Source: Fen-178 sp963722575 (GTDB lineage Bacteria > Acidobacteriota > Terriglobia > Bryobacterales > Bryobacteraceae). From it: a stretch of 64,000 nucleotides of DNA. The notes beneath the pieces are model-generated. The model was given only the letters and a program-made list of their open reading frames with translations, had not been told where the DNA came from and ran no database searches. The DNA lies in NCBI GenBank assembly GCA_963722575.1, contig CAVRNR010000022.1, forward strand, positions 1,736,001 through 1,800,000. Reading direction: 5' to 3'. Both the position numbers and the translations under genes were made by a program. Shown here piece after piece: positions 46,446 through 54,358 of this stretch (position 1 is its first letter; each line of letters starts with the position of its first letter).

Positions 46446-47618
46446 CTCGGATACCGCGCCGAATAAGCTTCCGGATACTTCAACCCGGAGCCGGTATTGT
46501 AGAGCACGATCCGGTCGGTGCGTTTCAAGAAACCGGAAGCCAGCAGTTTTTCGAGCGCGGCCACGCAGGCCGCGCCTTCGGGCGCCGCGTAAATGCCCTC
46601 ATCGGCGGCCAGCCCCAAGCCGGCTCTCATCATGGCGTCGTCGCTCACCGCGATGGCCGTGCCGCCGCTCTGGCGGACGGCTTCGAGCACCAGGAAATCG
46701 CCCAGCGGTTTTGGCACCCGCAGCCCCGCGGCCACCGTGTGGGCGTTTTCGTAAACGCGGCTGAACGGCTGGTTCTCTTCAAAAGCGCGCACCACCGGCT
46801 GGCAGCCTTCGGCCTGCACCGCGATCATCTTTGGCCGCCGCCCGCCGATCCAGCCGAGCTTCTCCATTTCCTCGAACGCCTTCCACATCCCGATCAGACC
46901 GACGCCGCCGCCCGTGGGATAGAAAATCGCGTCCGGCACTTCCCAATCCAGTTGCTCGGCGACCTCGTACCCCATGGTCTTCTTGCCTTCGATGCGGTAG
47001 GGTTCCTTGAGCGTGCTGACGTTCGAACCAGCCTTCGGCGGGTGCGCGCTCGGCCACCATGCGGCCGCAATCGCCGATCAGGCCATCCACCAGCGTCACG
47101 TGCGCGCCGTACGCCATGCACTCCAGGTAATTGGCCTGCGGGACATCGCGCGGCATAAAGATGTGGGCCTCAATGCCCGCCGCCGCCGCATAGGCCGCCA
47201 TGGCGCTGGCCGCATTGCCGGCGGAAGGAATCGCCACCTTCCGGATGCCCAGCTCCACGCACATGGAGACGGCGCAGGCGAGGCCGCGCGCCTTGAACGA
47301 AGCGGTGGGATTCAGCCCCTCGTCCTTCACCCAAAGCTCGCCGGCGCCGATGCGCGCTCCCAGCCGCTCGGTGCGGATGAGCGGCGTCCAGCCCTCGCCG
47401 AGTGTGACGATGGATTCATTGGCCGGCGGCAGAAGCGGCGCATAGCGCCACATGTTCGGCGGGCCGTTGGCCACCTCCCGCCTTCTCCAGCGATGCCGGA
47501 TTCTTTCGAGGTCATACCGCACGAGCAGCGGACCGCCGCAGGTGCACAGGTTGGCAACCACCCCTGCGTCCAGCCTGTTGTGGCACAGGCTGCACTCCAA
47601 ATGCGTCGCTTTAGGCAT
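46442..47618 (-). pseudogene. thrC: threonine synthase, single frameshift near the middle
   Basis: Two frames give a complete PLP-dependent threonine synthase of about 390 residues. The first (from ATG 47618) has an N-terminal zinc ribbon ('LECSLCHNRLDAGVV'), 'TLGEGWTPLIRTERLGA' and the PLP Lys in 'DEGLNPTASFKARGLA'. The second continues 'VSTLKEPYRIEGKKTMGYEV' through 'AIFYPTGGGVGLIGMWKAFE'. They join at about 47021-47027, where TTCGAACGTC would read in frame if one base were removed (giving GWFDVSTL). It overlaps tldD. As threonine synthesis is normally essential, a sequencing error or a second thrC elsewhere should be considered. Confidence 0.85.
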
Positions 47619-47688
47619 CCAGTAGAAAGTCTAACACTGGCTGCTGGAGGCGCCGCTCAACAAGGGGTGCCGGGGGCGCGATCGCCCC

Positions 47689-47720
47689 GGTAGCGCCGGC
47701 GGTCTCTGCCGCCGGTGAGG
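47689..47720 (+). repeat. REP-like palindrome, CCGGCG family, copy C
   Basis: GGTAGCGCCGGCGGTCTCTG followed by CCGCCGGTGAGG; the arms CCGGCGG/CCGCCGG enclose TCTCTG. A second small hairpin (GGGGCG, CGAT, CGCCCC) lies just upstream at about 47673-47688. Located between thrC and the ISKra4-type element. Confidence 0.55.
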
Positions 47721-47767
47721 TTGCCTGAACTGGGAAGAACACGGGTGCGCGACAAAAAAGTGGGTGA

Positions 47768-49084
47768 TCAGGCGGCTGGGGAGCGGCTTTCCCAGTAGTC
47801 TTCGAACCTGTGGCTAAAGCGGCAACAGCGCAATGTGATGATGGCGTTGGCGCCGTCGACGGTCCAGAACGATCCGGAACGTTTTAGTCGTGCTCCCATC
47901 ACAGTTTTGCATCCCGCCTCGACAACGCCGGAGCCAACGAACAACCCTTGTTTGCGGAAGGCTGGATAGCGCATTCGTTCCGCATTGCACGCGAAGTACT
48001 CGGCTGCGTTGGCTACGATTCTGGCGAGTTCCGCGCTGGCGGGCGCCGACTCGCGGAGAATCTTGACCAGCGCTTCGATCTTGCCTCGCTCCAGTCGATC
48101 CAGACAGCGAGCCATCCACCGCTGGCGAATCTTCCCGCCCTGGGGGAACAGCTTGGCCGAGAGTTCCCAGAGATGCTGGCGGGCGTGGAAGAGATCCACG
48201 ATTTGGATCGCGCCTGGAAAGTGCTGGTCAGCGAGGTTCCAGATCCAGACGGCGCCGTCGCCGATCAGGGCTTTCTTCTGCGCCCGGCTCCAACCACGCC
48301 GCCAGGCTTCGTTGTAGAGCCGTAAGCCGAACGCCTCGGCGGTTTCGATCGCGGCGACGTAGGAAGTGGAGTCCTCGTCGCGAACGGGCCGGCCCTCTTC
48401 GTCGACACCGGTTTGAGTGAAGACGCACCCGAGCTTGACTTCGCGCGTGTGCGCCGGTTGGCCTTCCACCTTCCCCGCGCGGCCTTCCGTTTCCGACTTC
48501 ACCACGGGCACGCCCGTGCCGTCCATTTCGATGTACAGGATCGGCACGGCAGGGGCGCAGATGGCGGGCAGTTCCAGTTGTTTGGCCCGCCGGATCGTTT
48601 CCTGCTCACAGGCCTCAATGCCAGCGCCGATGGCCTCGGCATGGCGCTCCACCGCTTTCGCTGTGACCGCAATGCCGGCCAGTAACTGGAGTTGCTCACG
48701 GCCCTGATCGAAGCTGGTGTCGCTACCCACCACGGCCATCATCCGGCGCACGGCCGGCGAACAGGCGACGCCTTCCACATCCAGTTCCCGATCACGCGGG
48801 CTGTGGCCCTGATGGCAGTGCGGGCAGATGTAATAGCTTCGCTCAAACCGAACCCGGCCCAGCGCGGTTACGATCTGTTTGGCGCGCCTGCCCTGGTGCT
48901 TTGCCGAGTGTCCACAGGAACAGGTCACGTGCTTCGATTCCGGGGAAGGCATCGAAAGCAGACGCTCGAGAGCGGCCGCCCCGGCGCGGTGCATCGAAGT
49001 GCGCACCAGCATCTCGACCGCCTCCAAATCCACCTTGCCACTGTTCCGGCGGCCAGTGAAGACCACCTGGAGCAGGCGGCTCAC
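47768..49084 (-). CDS. ISKra4-family DDE transposase
   Basis: 438 residues. A zinc-ribbon region lies at about residues 53-97 ('HVTCSCGHSAKHQGRR', 'YYICPHCHQGHSPRDREL'). The DDE catalytic core follows, with 'PILYIEMDGTGVPVV' (first Asp), 'KALIGDGAVWIWNLADQHFP' (second Asp) and 'GLFVGSGVVEAGCKTVMGAR' (Glu). Overall length and the C-terminal 'RSGSFWTVDGANAIITLRCC' match ISKra4-type transposases. Its ATG overlaps the upstream accessory gene by 4 bases. Confidence 0.9.
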   Translation of the reverse strand: MSRLLQVVFTGRRNSGKVDLEAVEMLVRTSMHRAGAAALERLLSMPSPESKHVTCSCGHSAKHQGRRAKQIVTALGRVRFERSYYICPHCHQGHSPRDRELDVEGVACSPAVRRMMAVVGSDTSFDQGREQLQLLAGIAVTAKAVERHAEAIGAGIEACEQETIRRAKQLELPAICAPAVPILYIEMDGTGVPVVKSETEGRAGKVEGQPAHTREVKLGCVFTQTGVDEEGRPVRDEDSTSYVAAIETAEAFGLRLYNEAWRRGWSRAQKKALIGDGAVWIWNLADQHFPGAIQIVDLFHARQHLWELSAKLFPQGGKIRQRWMARCLDRLERGKIEALVKILRESAPASAELARIVANAAEYFACNAERMRYPAFRKQGLFVGSGVVEAGCKTVMGARLKRSGSFWTVDGANAIITLRCCRFSHRFEDYWESRSPAA

Positions 49085-49479
49085 CTCCCGTTTGATTTCC
49101 TGTTCAATCGTTTCGGCCGTTTTCTTTCCTGCGGAGTAAGCGTGTCCTCCACGGGCCGTAAGCGGCAGATGTGCTCACTGACCTCTACCAGTTCACGGCC
49201 GAGCCGTTGATAATTGCGAAACTCGGCAATTTCCTGTTTCGCTTTGCGCACGGCTGCCGGAGTCGGCAACGCTTCGGTGACGGTCCTTCCATGCCATTTG
49301 TAGGTGAGGCGCATGATGGGGCCGTGGCCGGGGTCGTCAGGGCGCGAACAATGGCAGTTCGGTTTTCGGCACCGGAACACGGCGCCAACGACGGAACCAG
49401 GGCGCATGTCTTTGAGATCGTTCAGAGCGCGGAGCAGTTCGGTCCGGCGCGTTTCCAAGCTGGGAAGGGACTGAGGCAT
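49081..49479 (-). CDS. ISKra4-associated DUF6788-type accessory protein
   Basis: 132 residues from ATG 49479; earlier in-frame starts up to 49566 would fall inside the inverted repeat. 'LRALNDLKDMRPGSVVGAVF' and 'RCRKPNCHCSRPDDPGHGPI' (a small Cys/His cluster) with 'TYKWHGRTVTEALP' are typical of the short protein encoded before many ISKra4 transposases. It probably assists or regulates transposition; its exact function is unknown. Confidence 0.8.
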   Translation of the reverse strand: MPQSLPSLETRRTELLRALNDLKDMRPGSVVGAVFRCRKPNCHCSRPDDPGHGPIMRLTYKWHGRTVTEALPTPAAVRKAKQEIAEFRNYQRLGRELVEVSEHICRLRPVEDTLTPQERKRPKRLNRKSNGR

Positions 49480-49576
49480 GGCCTCCTTTCTAGAAATATC
49501 ATATACTTCTAGATTCGCTATGGCAATCCAGCCTTCCCGAAAAACTCCAACATTCATGTCGCGCACCCGAAGAACA

Positions 49577-49595
49577 CCGGCGACAAGATCGCCGG
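49577..49595. repeat. REP-like palindrome, CCGGCG family, copy D
   Basis: CCGGCGACAAGATCGCCGG, identical to copy A at 3356-3374. It starts immediately after the right-hand target duplication of the IS, so the IS landed at the edge of this palindrome. Confidence 0.65.
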
Positions 49596-49704
49596 CGCCA
49601 CATCTGCTACAATTGAAGGGTAGTTGAAGTTAATCCGCAACCCCCTCTTCCAACATCGGCAGTCGGCTCGCTGATTCCTCTTCTCACAAACGAATAAACA
49701 CTAA

Positions 49705-50817
49705 ATGAAAAGTTTCTCTGAACTCTCTCTCTCCGCTCTCTTGAAGAGCAACCTCAAAAAACACGGCTTTACCGAACCCACGCCCGTGCAGGCCCTGGCT
49801 ATCGAGCCGGCGCTGGCCGGGCGCGACCTGGTCGCCACGGCGCAAACCGGAACCGGGAAAACCCTGGCGTTCGTTCTGCCACTGATCCAATTACTGGGCC
49901 AGGAACCGCATCGGGCCGGCATCCGCGCCATGATCCTGAGCCCCACGCGCGAGCTCGCCATCCAGATCGCCGAAGCTTTCGGCCAGATGGCGGCGGGCAG
50001 CGGCATCCGCGCCGCGGTGGTCGTCGGCGGGCTGGGCGAAGGGCCGCAATTGCAAGCCATTCGCAAGGGCGCGCAAGTGATCGTCGCGACGCCGGGAAGG
50101 CTCTACGACTTCCTCACCCGCGAACTGGTCGATCTCGCCGGTGTACGAATCCTGGTCCTGGACGAGGCGGACCGGATGCTGGATATGGGCTTCCTGCCGA
50201 CCATCAAGCGGATCATGGCGGCCACGCCCGCGGACCGCCAGACTCTGCTTTTCTCGGCCACCATCGAAACCTCGGTCAAACACCTGGTGGAGACGCAAGT
50301 CCGCAATGCCCTGCGCATCGAGGTCGGTTCCACCACCAAGCCGATCGAGCAAGTGGACCTGCACGTTTATGAAGTCGAACAGGATCGCAAGCTGGCGCTG
50401 CTCGAGACCATGCTGCGCGAAGAGACCGGCTCATTCCTGGTCTTCGCCCGCACCAAGCACGGTGCCGACCGCCTGGCGAAGCGCTTGGCCCAAGGCGGCG
50501 CGAAGGCTGCCGCGATTCACGGCGACCGCACCCAGAACCAGCGCAACCAGGCGTTAAAGGGCTTCCAGGACGGCTACTACCGCGTCCTGGTGGCCACCGA
50601 CGTGGCCGCGCGCGGGATCCACGTGGACGGCATCTCCCACGTGGTGAACTACGACCTGCCGCAAGTGCCCGAGGATTTCATCCACCGTGTCGGCCGCACC
50701 GGCCGCGCCGGCGCGAGGGGCACCGCTTCGACCTTCGGCACGCGCTCGGAGCGCGGCGAAATCGCCCGCATCGAACGGATACTGACCATCCGCATGACGC
50801 GGCGCAAGATCGCCTAA
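49705..50817 (+). CDS. rhlE: DEAD-box ATP-dependent RNA helicase, RhlE-like
   Basis: 370 residues with all core motifs: Q motif 'GFTEPTPVQALAI', motif I 'ATAQTGTGKTLAFVLP', Ia 'LSPTRELAIQIAEAF', II 'LVLDEADRMLDMGFLP', III 'LLFSATIE', V 'VLVATDVAARGIHVDG' and VI 'EDFIHRVGRTGRAGARG'. It lacks the long basic C-terminal tail of larger RhlE/DeaD proteins. The upstream about 100 bases form an untranslated leader with no recognised RNA motif. Confidence 0.93.
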   Translation: MKSFSELSLSALLKSNLKKHGFTEPTPVQALAIEPALAGRDLVATAQTGTGKTLAFVLPLIQLLGQEPHRAGIRAMILSPTRELAIQIAEAFGQMAAGSGIRAAVVVGGLGEGPQLQAIRKGAQVIVATPGRLYDFLTRELVDLAGVRILVLDEADRMLDMGFLPTIKRIMAATPADRQTLLFSATIETSVKHLVETQVRNALRIEVGSTTKPIEQVDLHVYEVEQDRKLALLETMLREETGSFLVFARTKHGADRLAKRLAQGGAKAAAIHGDRTQNQRNQALKGFQDGYYRVLVATDVAARGIHVDGISHVVNYDLPQVPEDFIHRVGRTGRAGARGTASTFGTRSERGEIARIERILTIRMTRRKIA

Positions 50818-50936
50818 CAAAACCGCTCGTTTGTGCAATGCGCGTCAGGCTGGCGCCCCGAAAGGAGGCCTTTATGCAACAGGCTCCTATTGTGTCCGAG
50901 TGGCCGACGAGACCTAAGCCGCTGGCGCGGCGGACG

Positions 50937-51536
50937 CTACGGCGTCGGTTTGCCGGTGTCTTTCGTTTCTGGTTTCGCTTCTTCCTTGTCGTCAACGGGC
51001 TTGGAGAGATGGAGTTTGCGTATCTCTTTGGCTCCCTTATCGGGATCCTCAGGCGTGACCTTGATCCCAGTTGCCATGGGTCCGGCGGTCCATTTGAAGT
51101 AATAGGTTTTGCCCGCCTCCGCCTCAAACCGGGCCCGCTCGTTTTCTTTCTGCCTGGCTTGATTGAGGGCCGCCCCGGCGGACATGATGACGCTTCCGTA
51201 ATACTCCTTGGGCAATCCGGAGATCACAACAGTCCCCGGCGGCACTTCCATGAATGCGTATTCGCTGTTGAGGAGTTTGGCGAGGTGAGTGCCGTTGATA
51301 TAAAGCTCGTCGTGTGAGGACGAGCCGGTAAATCTGTACACGCGGTAGATACAGACGATGGCTTTGCCGCTGGATGGCGCGGGCAGTGCGGCGGGCGTTT
51401 TGGAATCCTGTGCGACCGAGACAGGCCCGGTGAAGAGAAACGCCATCGCACCGAATGCGAGCAGAAGGCTTGCGAGTGACCTGCAAGCTCCCCTGGGGCA
51501 AAACGCCGCGACGCCACGAAAAACGATGTTACGCAT
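50937..51536 (-). CDS. secreted DUF2846-like protein
   Basis: 199 residues from ATG 51536. The hydrophobic leader is 'ASLLLAFGAMAFLFTGPVSV'. The mature domain 'GKAIVCIYRVYRFTGSSSHD' with 'ELYINGTHLAKLLNSEYAFM', 'VPPGTVVISG' and 'FEAEAGKTYYFKW' matches the pattern of DUF2846 (small exported beta domains with a conserved 'vyv.R....g.......v.ing'). The C-terminal tail is Lys/Glu-rich. Function unknown. Confidence 0.7.
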   Translation of the reverse strand: MRNIVFRGVAAFCPRGACRSLASLLLAFGAMAFLFTGPVSVAQDSKTPAALPAPSSGKAIVCIYRVYRFTGSSSHDELYINGTHLAKLLNSEYAFMEVPPGTVVISGLPKEYYGSVIMSAGAALNQARQKENERARFEAEAGKTYYFKWTAGPMATGIKVTPEDPDKGAKEIRKLHLSKPVDDKEEAKPETKDTGKPTP

Positions 51537-51552
51537 TGGAACGCTCCTTTCC

Positions 51553-51960
51553 CTAGGTCCGGAATCTGGTGAGCAGTATAGCAGGTTGCGCCCACCCTGA
51601 CCCAACCATCTCCGGCGTCCGGAACCGCACCGCATACTCTGTCCACTCCGCGAGCGCCGCGCCGCTCACCTCGTGGTCAGCAGTTCCGGAGTGACGACCA
51701 CGTATAACGTTTTCGCTGTCGCTGGCGGACCCGCACGGCGTCGCCGGTCTCCACTCCGGCAAGCGCCGCCCCTTCGGCTCCGGAATCGGATCGCCGAACT
51801 CCTTGGCGGTACCGATCCAGAGGCGAATCGCATCCTGTGCGTTGCCGAGCGCGGCTTCCTGGGTGGCGCCGTGCGCCATACACCCAGGCAGTTCCGGCAC
51901 CTCCGCGACGAACGCCCCGTCCTCGTCGCTCCAATGGATGATGACTTCGTATTTGATCAT
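51553..51960 (-). CDS. HicB-like antitoxin, extended C-terminus
   Basis: 135 residues. The first about 65 match the HicB/UPF0150 fold ('YEVIIHWSDEDGAFVAEVPE', 'LPGCMAHGATQEAALGNAQD'). Ordinary HicB-like proteins of this type end soon after, so the remaining about 70 residues may result from a frameshift or lost stop. No clear hicA lies upstream. A short open frame of 37 codons overlaps its ATG (ending 51957) and is the only candidate partner; it does not resemble HicA. It may be an orphan or degenerate antitoxin. Confidence 0.6.
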   Translation of the reverse strand: MIKYEVIIHWSDEDGAFVAEVPELPGCMAHGATQEAALGNAQDAIRLWIGTAKEFGDPIPEPKGRRLPEWRPATPCGSASDSENVIRGRHSGTADHEVSGAALAEWTEYAVRFRTPEMVGSGWAQPAILLTRFRT

Positions 51961-52084
51961 GGTCGGAAACCCAGCTTCGCTTTCAGAATCACGGACCGGA
52001 CCTGCTTCACCTGCGCGCCCGTCCTCCGCGGGTTGATCCTCTCTTCGACGCCACTCTTGCGGAATGCCACCTGCTCGGAGCGCC

Positions 52085-52381
52085 TTACGCCGCAGGCCGG
52101 GGTTTGTAGCGCTCTACGCGAATCCTCTTCTCGCGGCTGCGCGTGCGGGCGATATCGTAGGAATTCTGCATTCTCATGAGGGTATCCATATCGACGCCGA
52201 ACGCCTTCTCGAAGCGCAGGGCCATTTCGGCCGAGAGACCAGCCTTGGCGTTTAAGAGACTCGAAAGGGTCGGGCGGGATACGCGCAGGACCTTCGCCGC
52301 CTCCGTCACGGAAAGGTCGTGAGCCTCGATGATCTCGGTCCGCAGAAAGCGGCCGGGATGAACAGGGTTTAGCATCCGCAT
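52085..52381 (-). CDS. higA: HigA-type antitoxin (XRE helix-turn-helix)
   Basis: 98 residues from ATG 52381, preceded by a GAGGAG ribosome site. 'LNPVHPGRFLRTEIIEAHDL' is the characteristic HigA opening, and 'SVTEAAKVLRVSRPTLSSLL' with 'NAKAGLSAEMALRFEKAFGV' is the XRE helix-turn-helix. It follows its toxin, the order typical of higBA loci, with 10 bases between. Confidence 0.9.
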   Translation of the reverse strand: MRMLNPVHPGRFLRTEIIEAHDLSVTEAAKVLRVSRPTLSSLLNAKAGLSAEMALRFEKAFGVDMDTLMRMQNSYDIARTRSREKRIRVERYKPRPAA

Positions 52382-52391
52382 GGCTTTCTCC

Positions 52392-52676
52392 TCAGTGATA
52401 GTCTTCATAGTCAACGTCAAATATATCGCCGTCCTCGATCCGAAACGTCAGGCGCCAGTTGCGAGTGACGTGCAGGCTCCAGACCCGTTTACGATCTCCG
52501 GCTAGCTCGTGCGCTTTCCACAAGGGAAAGGCCCGCAGTTTTTCCAGGTCTTCCACGTCCTGAAGAAAGGTCAGCATTGCCCGGAGTTTGTCCACGGCAT
52601 CCGGAGGCAAGCCTTTCGCGCTGTCCTCCAGGTAGAGCCTTTTCAGACCCTTGTGGACGAAGTTCCTTATTCTCAC
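52392..52676 (-). CDS. higB: HigB-type toxin (RelE superfamily ribonuclease)
   Basis: 94 residues from GTG 52676, giving the classical HigB opening 'RIRNFVHKGLKRLYLEDSAK'. 'RAFPLWKAHELAGDRKRVWS' and 'VTRNWRLTFRIEDGDIFDVD' with the final 'YEDYH' carry the expected basic and C-terminal His residues of this mRNA interferase family. Longer starts are rejected because a good promoter overlaps them; with that promoter the transcript would begin at or within a base or two of GTG 52676. Confidence 0.9.
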   Translation of the reverse strand: MRIRNFVHKGLKRLYLEDSAKGLPPDAVDKLRAMLTFLQDVEDLEKLRAFPLWKAHELAGDRKRVWSLHVTRNWRLTFRIEDGDIFDVDYEDYH

Positions 52677-52683
52677 TGATAAC

Positions 52684-52712
52684 ACTGTAGCCCGTCGCCT
52701 TACACCTGTCAA
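52684..52712 (-). promoter_or_regulatory. higBA promoter, apparently leaderless
   Basis: On the minus strand TTGACA (52712-52707), a 17-base spacer and TACAGT (52689-52684). The predicted start of transcription (about 52677) coincides with the higB GTG, so the message would have no leader. Confidence 0.6.
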
Positions 52713-52793
52713 CTGAATCCCGGTACTGCCGGCTCGCGTTACCCTTCCGTGGTATGGTCTGGATATATCACTGGATATACAGAGGATCTCGCG

Positions 52794-53096
52794 ATGATCG
52801 ACACACCGCGAAAACGAGCGCTTAGCAACTACCGGAAGCGTCTCAAGCAGCGTGGGATGGCCCGGTTCGAGGTTCTCGGGCTCAACGCCGACCGTGAACT
52901 GATCCGGTCGCTCGCGAGGCGGCTCGCCGACAATGGCCCGGATTCAGCGCGGATTCGCGCCACCGTACGCCGCACAGTCGCGGGGGAGCCGCCGAACAAG
53001 GGTGGCATTCTCAGTGGGTTGCGCCGGTCGCCTCTGGTCGGCGCCGATCTGAACCTCAAACGCCCTGTCCTGGCTGGCCGCAAGGTGGACCTGTGA
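52794..53096 (+). CDS. VapB-like antitoxin of a broken vapBC locus
   Basis: 100 residues from ATG 52794. It is basic and helical ('RALSNYRKRLKQRGMARFEV', 'ELIRSLARRLADNGPDSARI', 'GGILSGLRRSPLVGADLNLK'), resembling antitoxins encoded before PIN-domain toxins. Two GGATATA direct repeats upstream (about 52761-52780) could be its operator. Its stop overlaps the GTG start of vapC (GTGA). Confidence 0.65.
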   Translation: MIDTPRKRALSNYRKRLKQRGMARFEVLGLNADRELIRSLARRLADNGPDSARIRATVRRTVAGEPPNKGGILSGLRRSPLVGADLNLKRPVLAGRKVDL

Positions 53097-53505
53097 GCCG
53101 TCACCTTCTCGACACGAGTATCATAGGCAATGTCACCGGCCACGCTCGTCGCATGGATGGCTGAACAAGCCGACGAGGATTTGTTTATCTCCTCTCTGAC
53201 TGTCGCTGAGATCCGGCGCGGGCTACCTGAGAAGCCCGCCGGGAAGAAGCGGGAGTTGGAACGTTGGTTCTCAGGCCCCGAGGGTCCTCAAGCGCTGTTC
53301 GCGGGCCGCGTGCTCCCCTTCGATGAGAAGGCTGGCCTTGTCTGAGCGCGTGATGGCCGCCGGGACCGCGGCCGGGCAGCCTCGGAGTCCCCTCGACATG
53401 ATCATCGCCGCGGTCGCCGAAGCGAATGATTGCGTTCTGGTCACGGATAACGAAAGGGACTTCATCGGCCTGAAGATTGTGAATCCCATGCGGGCTGCGA
53501 ACTGA
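53093..53505 (+). pseudogene. vapC: VapC-type PIN-domain toxin broken by two frameshifts
   Basis: Three consecutive frames give one PIN protein. 'SRHLLDTSIIGNV' carries the first catalytic Asp. 'LVAWMAEQADEDLFISSLTV' with 'AEIRRGLPEKPAGKKRE' carries the conserved Glu. 'AAGQPRSPLDMIIAAVAEAN' and 'DCVLVTDNERDFIGL' carry the last Asp residues. The frame changes at about 53125-53132 and 53341-53350. The toxin is presumably inactive, leaving an orphan antitoxin. Confidence 0.8.
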
Positions 53506-53600
53506 GGAGCGGCTGGGATGAGGGAATCCGGGGGTGAACCGGGTCGCGTGTTCACTGCTGCTACTCCTGTAGGCCAGAAGGCGGCCCGTACAGGTCAACT

Positions 53601-54275
53601 TCAACTTGCCTCTGGAGGAGCTGAGGAAGTGGTTGCGGTTGCTGCGTTCGCGGAGTCGCCCGGTCCTGCATCGCCAATAGCTGAGATGATCGCCTTCGCG
53701 AGGCCCAGCGAGCGCTCCCGAACTGATCGCCCATATGCGATGTAATCCAGATCCCGCGCCATGGACCGTTGCTCTCGATGGCCTTCAAACACACGCACGC
53801 AGGTTCTCGACAGAAGCGCTGATGCGGCATCCTCGTTCTTCAGCAACTCGGACACCGCAACTGGCTGCTCCCCGGAGCATTCGATCAACTTGCCTGGCCC
53901 TAACCTTGCGGCGACAGCTCGGTAGTCGGCGCCCTTCATTTCTTCGCACAGCTGCTGGAACGTCCAATAGAAGGCTGGAGGTTGCGAGTGTTTTTCCCAT
54001 TTGCCCTTCCATTTTCCGAGTAGCCAGGTGCAGAATTCGCTCCCGAGCAGCACGGCAACCCGGAGTAGCGCATGAATCTGGGGGCTTCTGGGTCGCAAGA
54101 AGAGGTCAGCGTAGGCGACTGCAACGTCTGCTCCTGGCATCTGGTCGGCCCAAAACAAGGAAGGAGCGTACATCTCCGCCACGGCGGCATGCAACAGGAG
54201 GGATCCTTGACCAGACCCCTGATCTACGTGCTGCCTCTCAGCATAGATTCGGTAGTAAACATTCGTGCCAAGCAT
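53601..54275 (-). CDS. unknown protein, probable 3' part of the IS-interrupted AlbA_2-domain gene
   Basis: 224 residues beginning 'LGTNVYYRIYAERQHVDQGS'. It is rich in helices and aromatic residues ('LLRVAVLLGSEFCTWLLGKW', 'PPAFYWTFQQLCEEM', 'ALLSRTCVRVFEGHREQRSM') and has no catalytic motif I recognise. The start lacks a clear ribosome site. An open frame extends upstream to within about 15-60 bases of the transposase gene, and the gene lies on the same strand as the AlbA_2 gene on the other side. I infer that the two were one gene. GC is lower than in housekeeping genes. Confidence 0.45.
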   Translation of the reverse strand: MLGTNVYYRIYAERQHVDQGSGQGSLLLHAAVAEMYAPSLFWADQMPGADVAVAYADLFLRPRSPQIHALLRVAVLLGSEFCTWLLGKWKGKWEKHSQPPAFYWTFQQLCEEMKGADYRAVAARLGPGKLIECSGEQPVAVSELLKNEDAASALLSRTCVRVFEGHREQRSMARDLDYIAYGRSVRERSLGLAKAIISAIGDAGPGDSANAATATTSSAPPEAS

Positions 54276-54358
54276 GAACCGTCTCTGGCCCTTAGCCCAA
54301 GTTCCGCAGTTGGAAGAATAAACTCTTTGCTTTCAAGCGCCGCATGGGCGAGTTTCCA

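Larger units (their letters stand above)
47742..49569 (-). mobile_element. complete ISKra4-type insertion sequence
   Basis: 1828 bases bounded by perfect 13-base inverted repeats (CGGGTGCGCGACA at 47742-47754; its complement at 49557-49569). It is flanked by a 7-base target duplication AAGAACA (47735-47741 and 49570-49576). It carries two genes on the minus strand. Intact ends and identical target copies indicate recent, probably functional, transposition. Confidence 0.92.
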
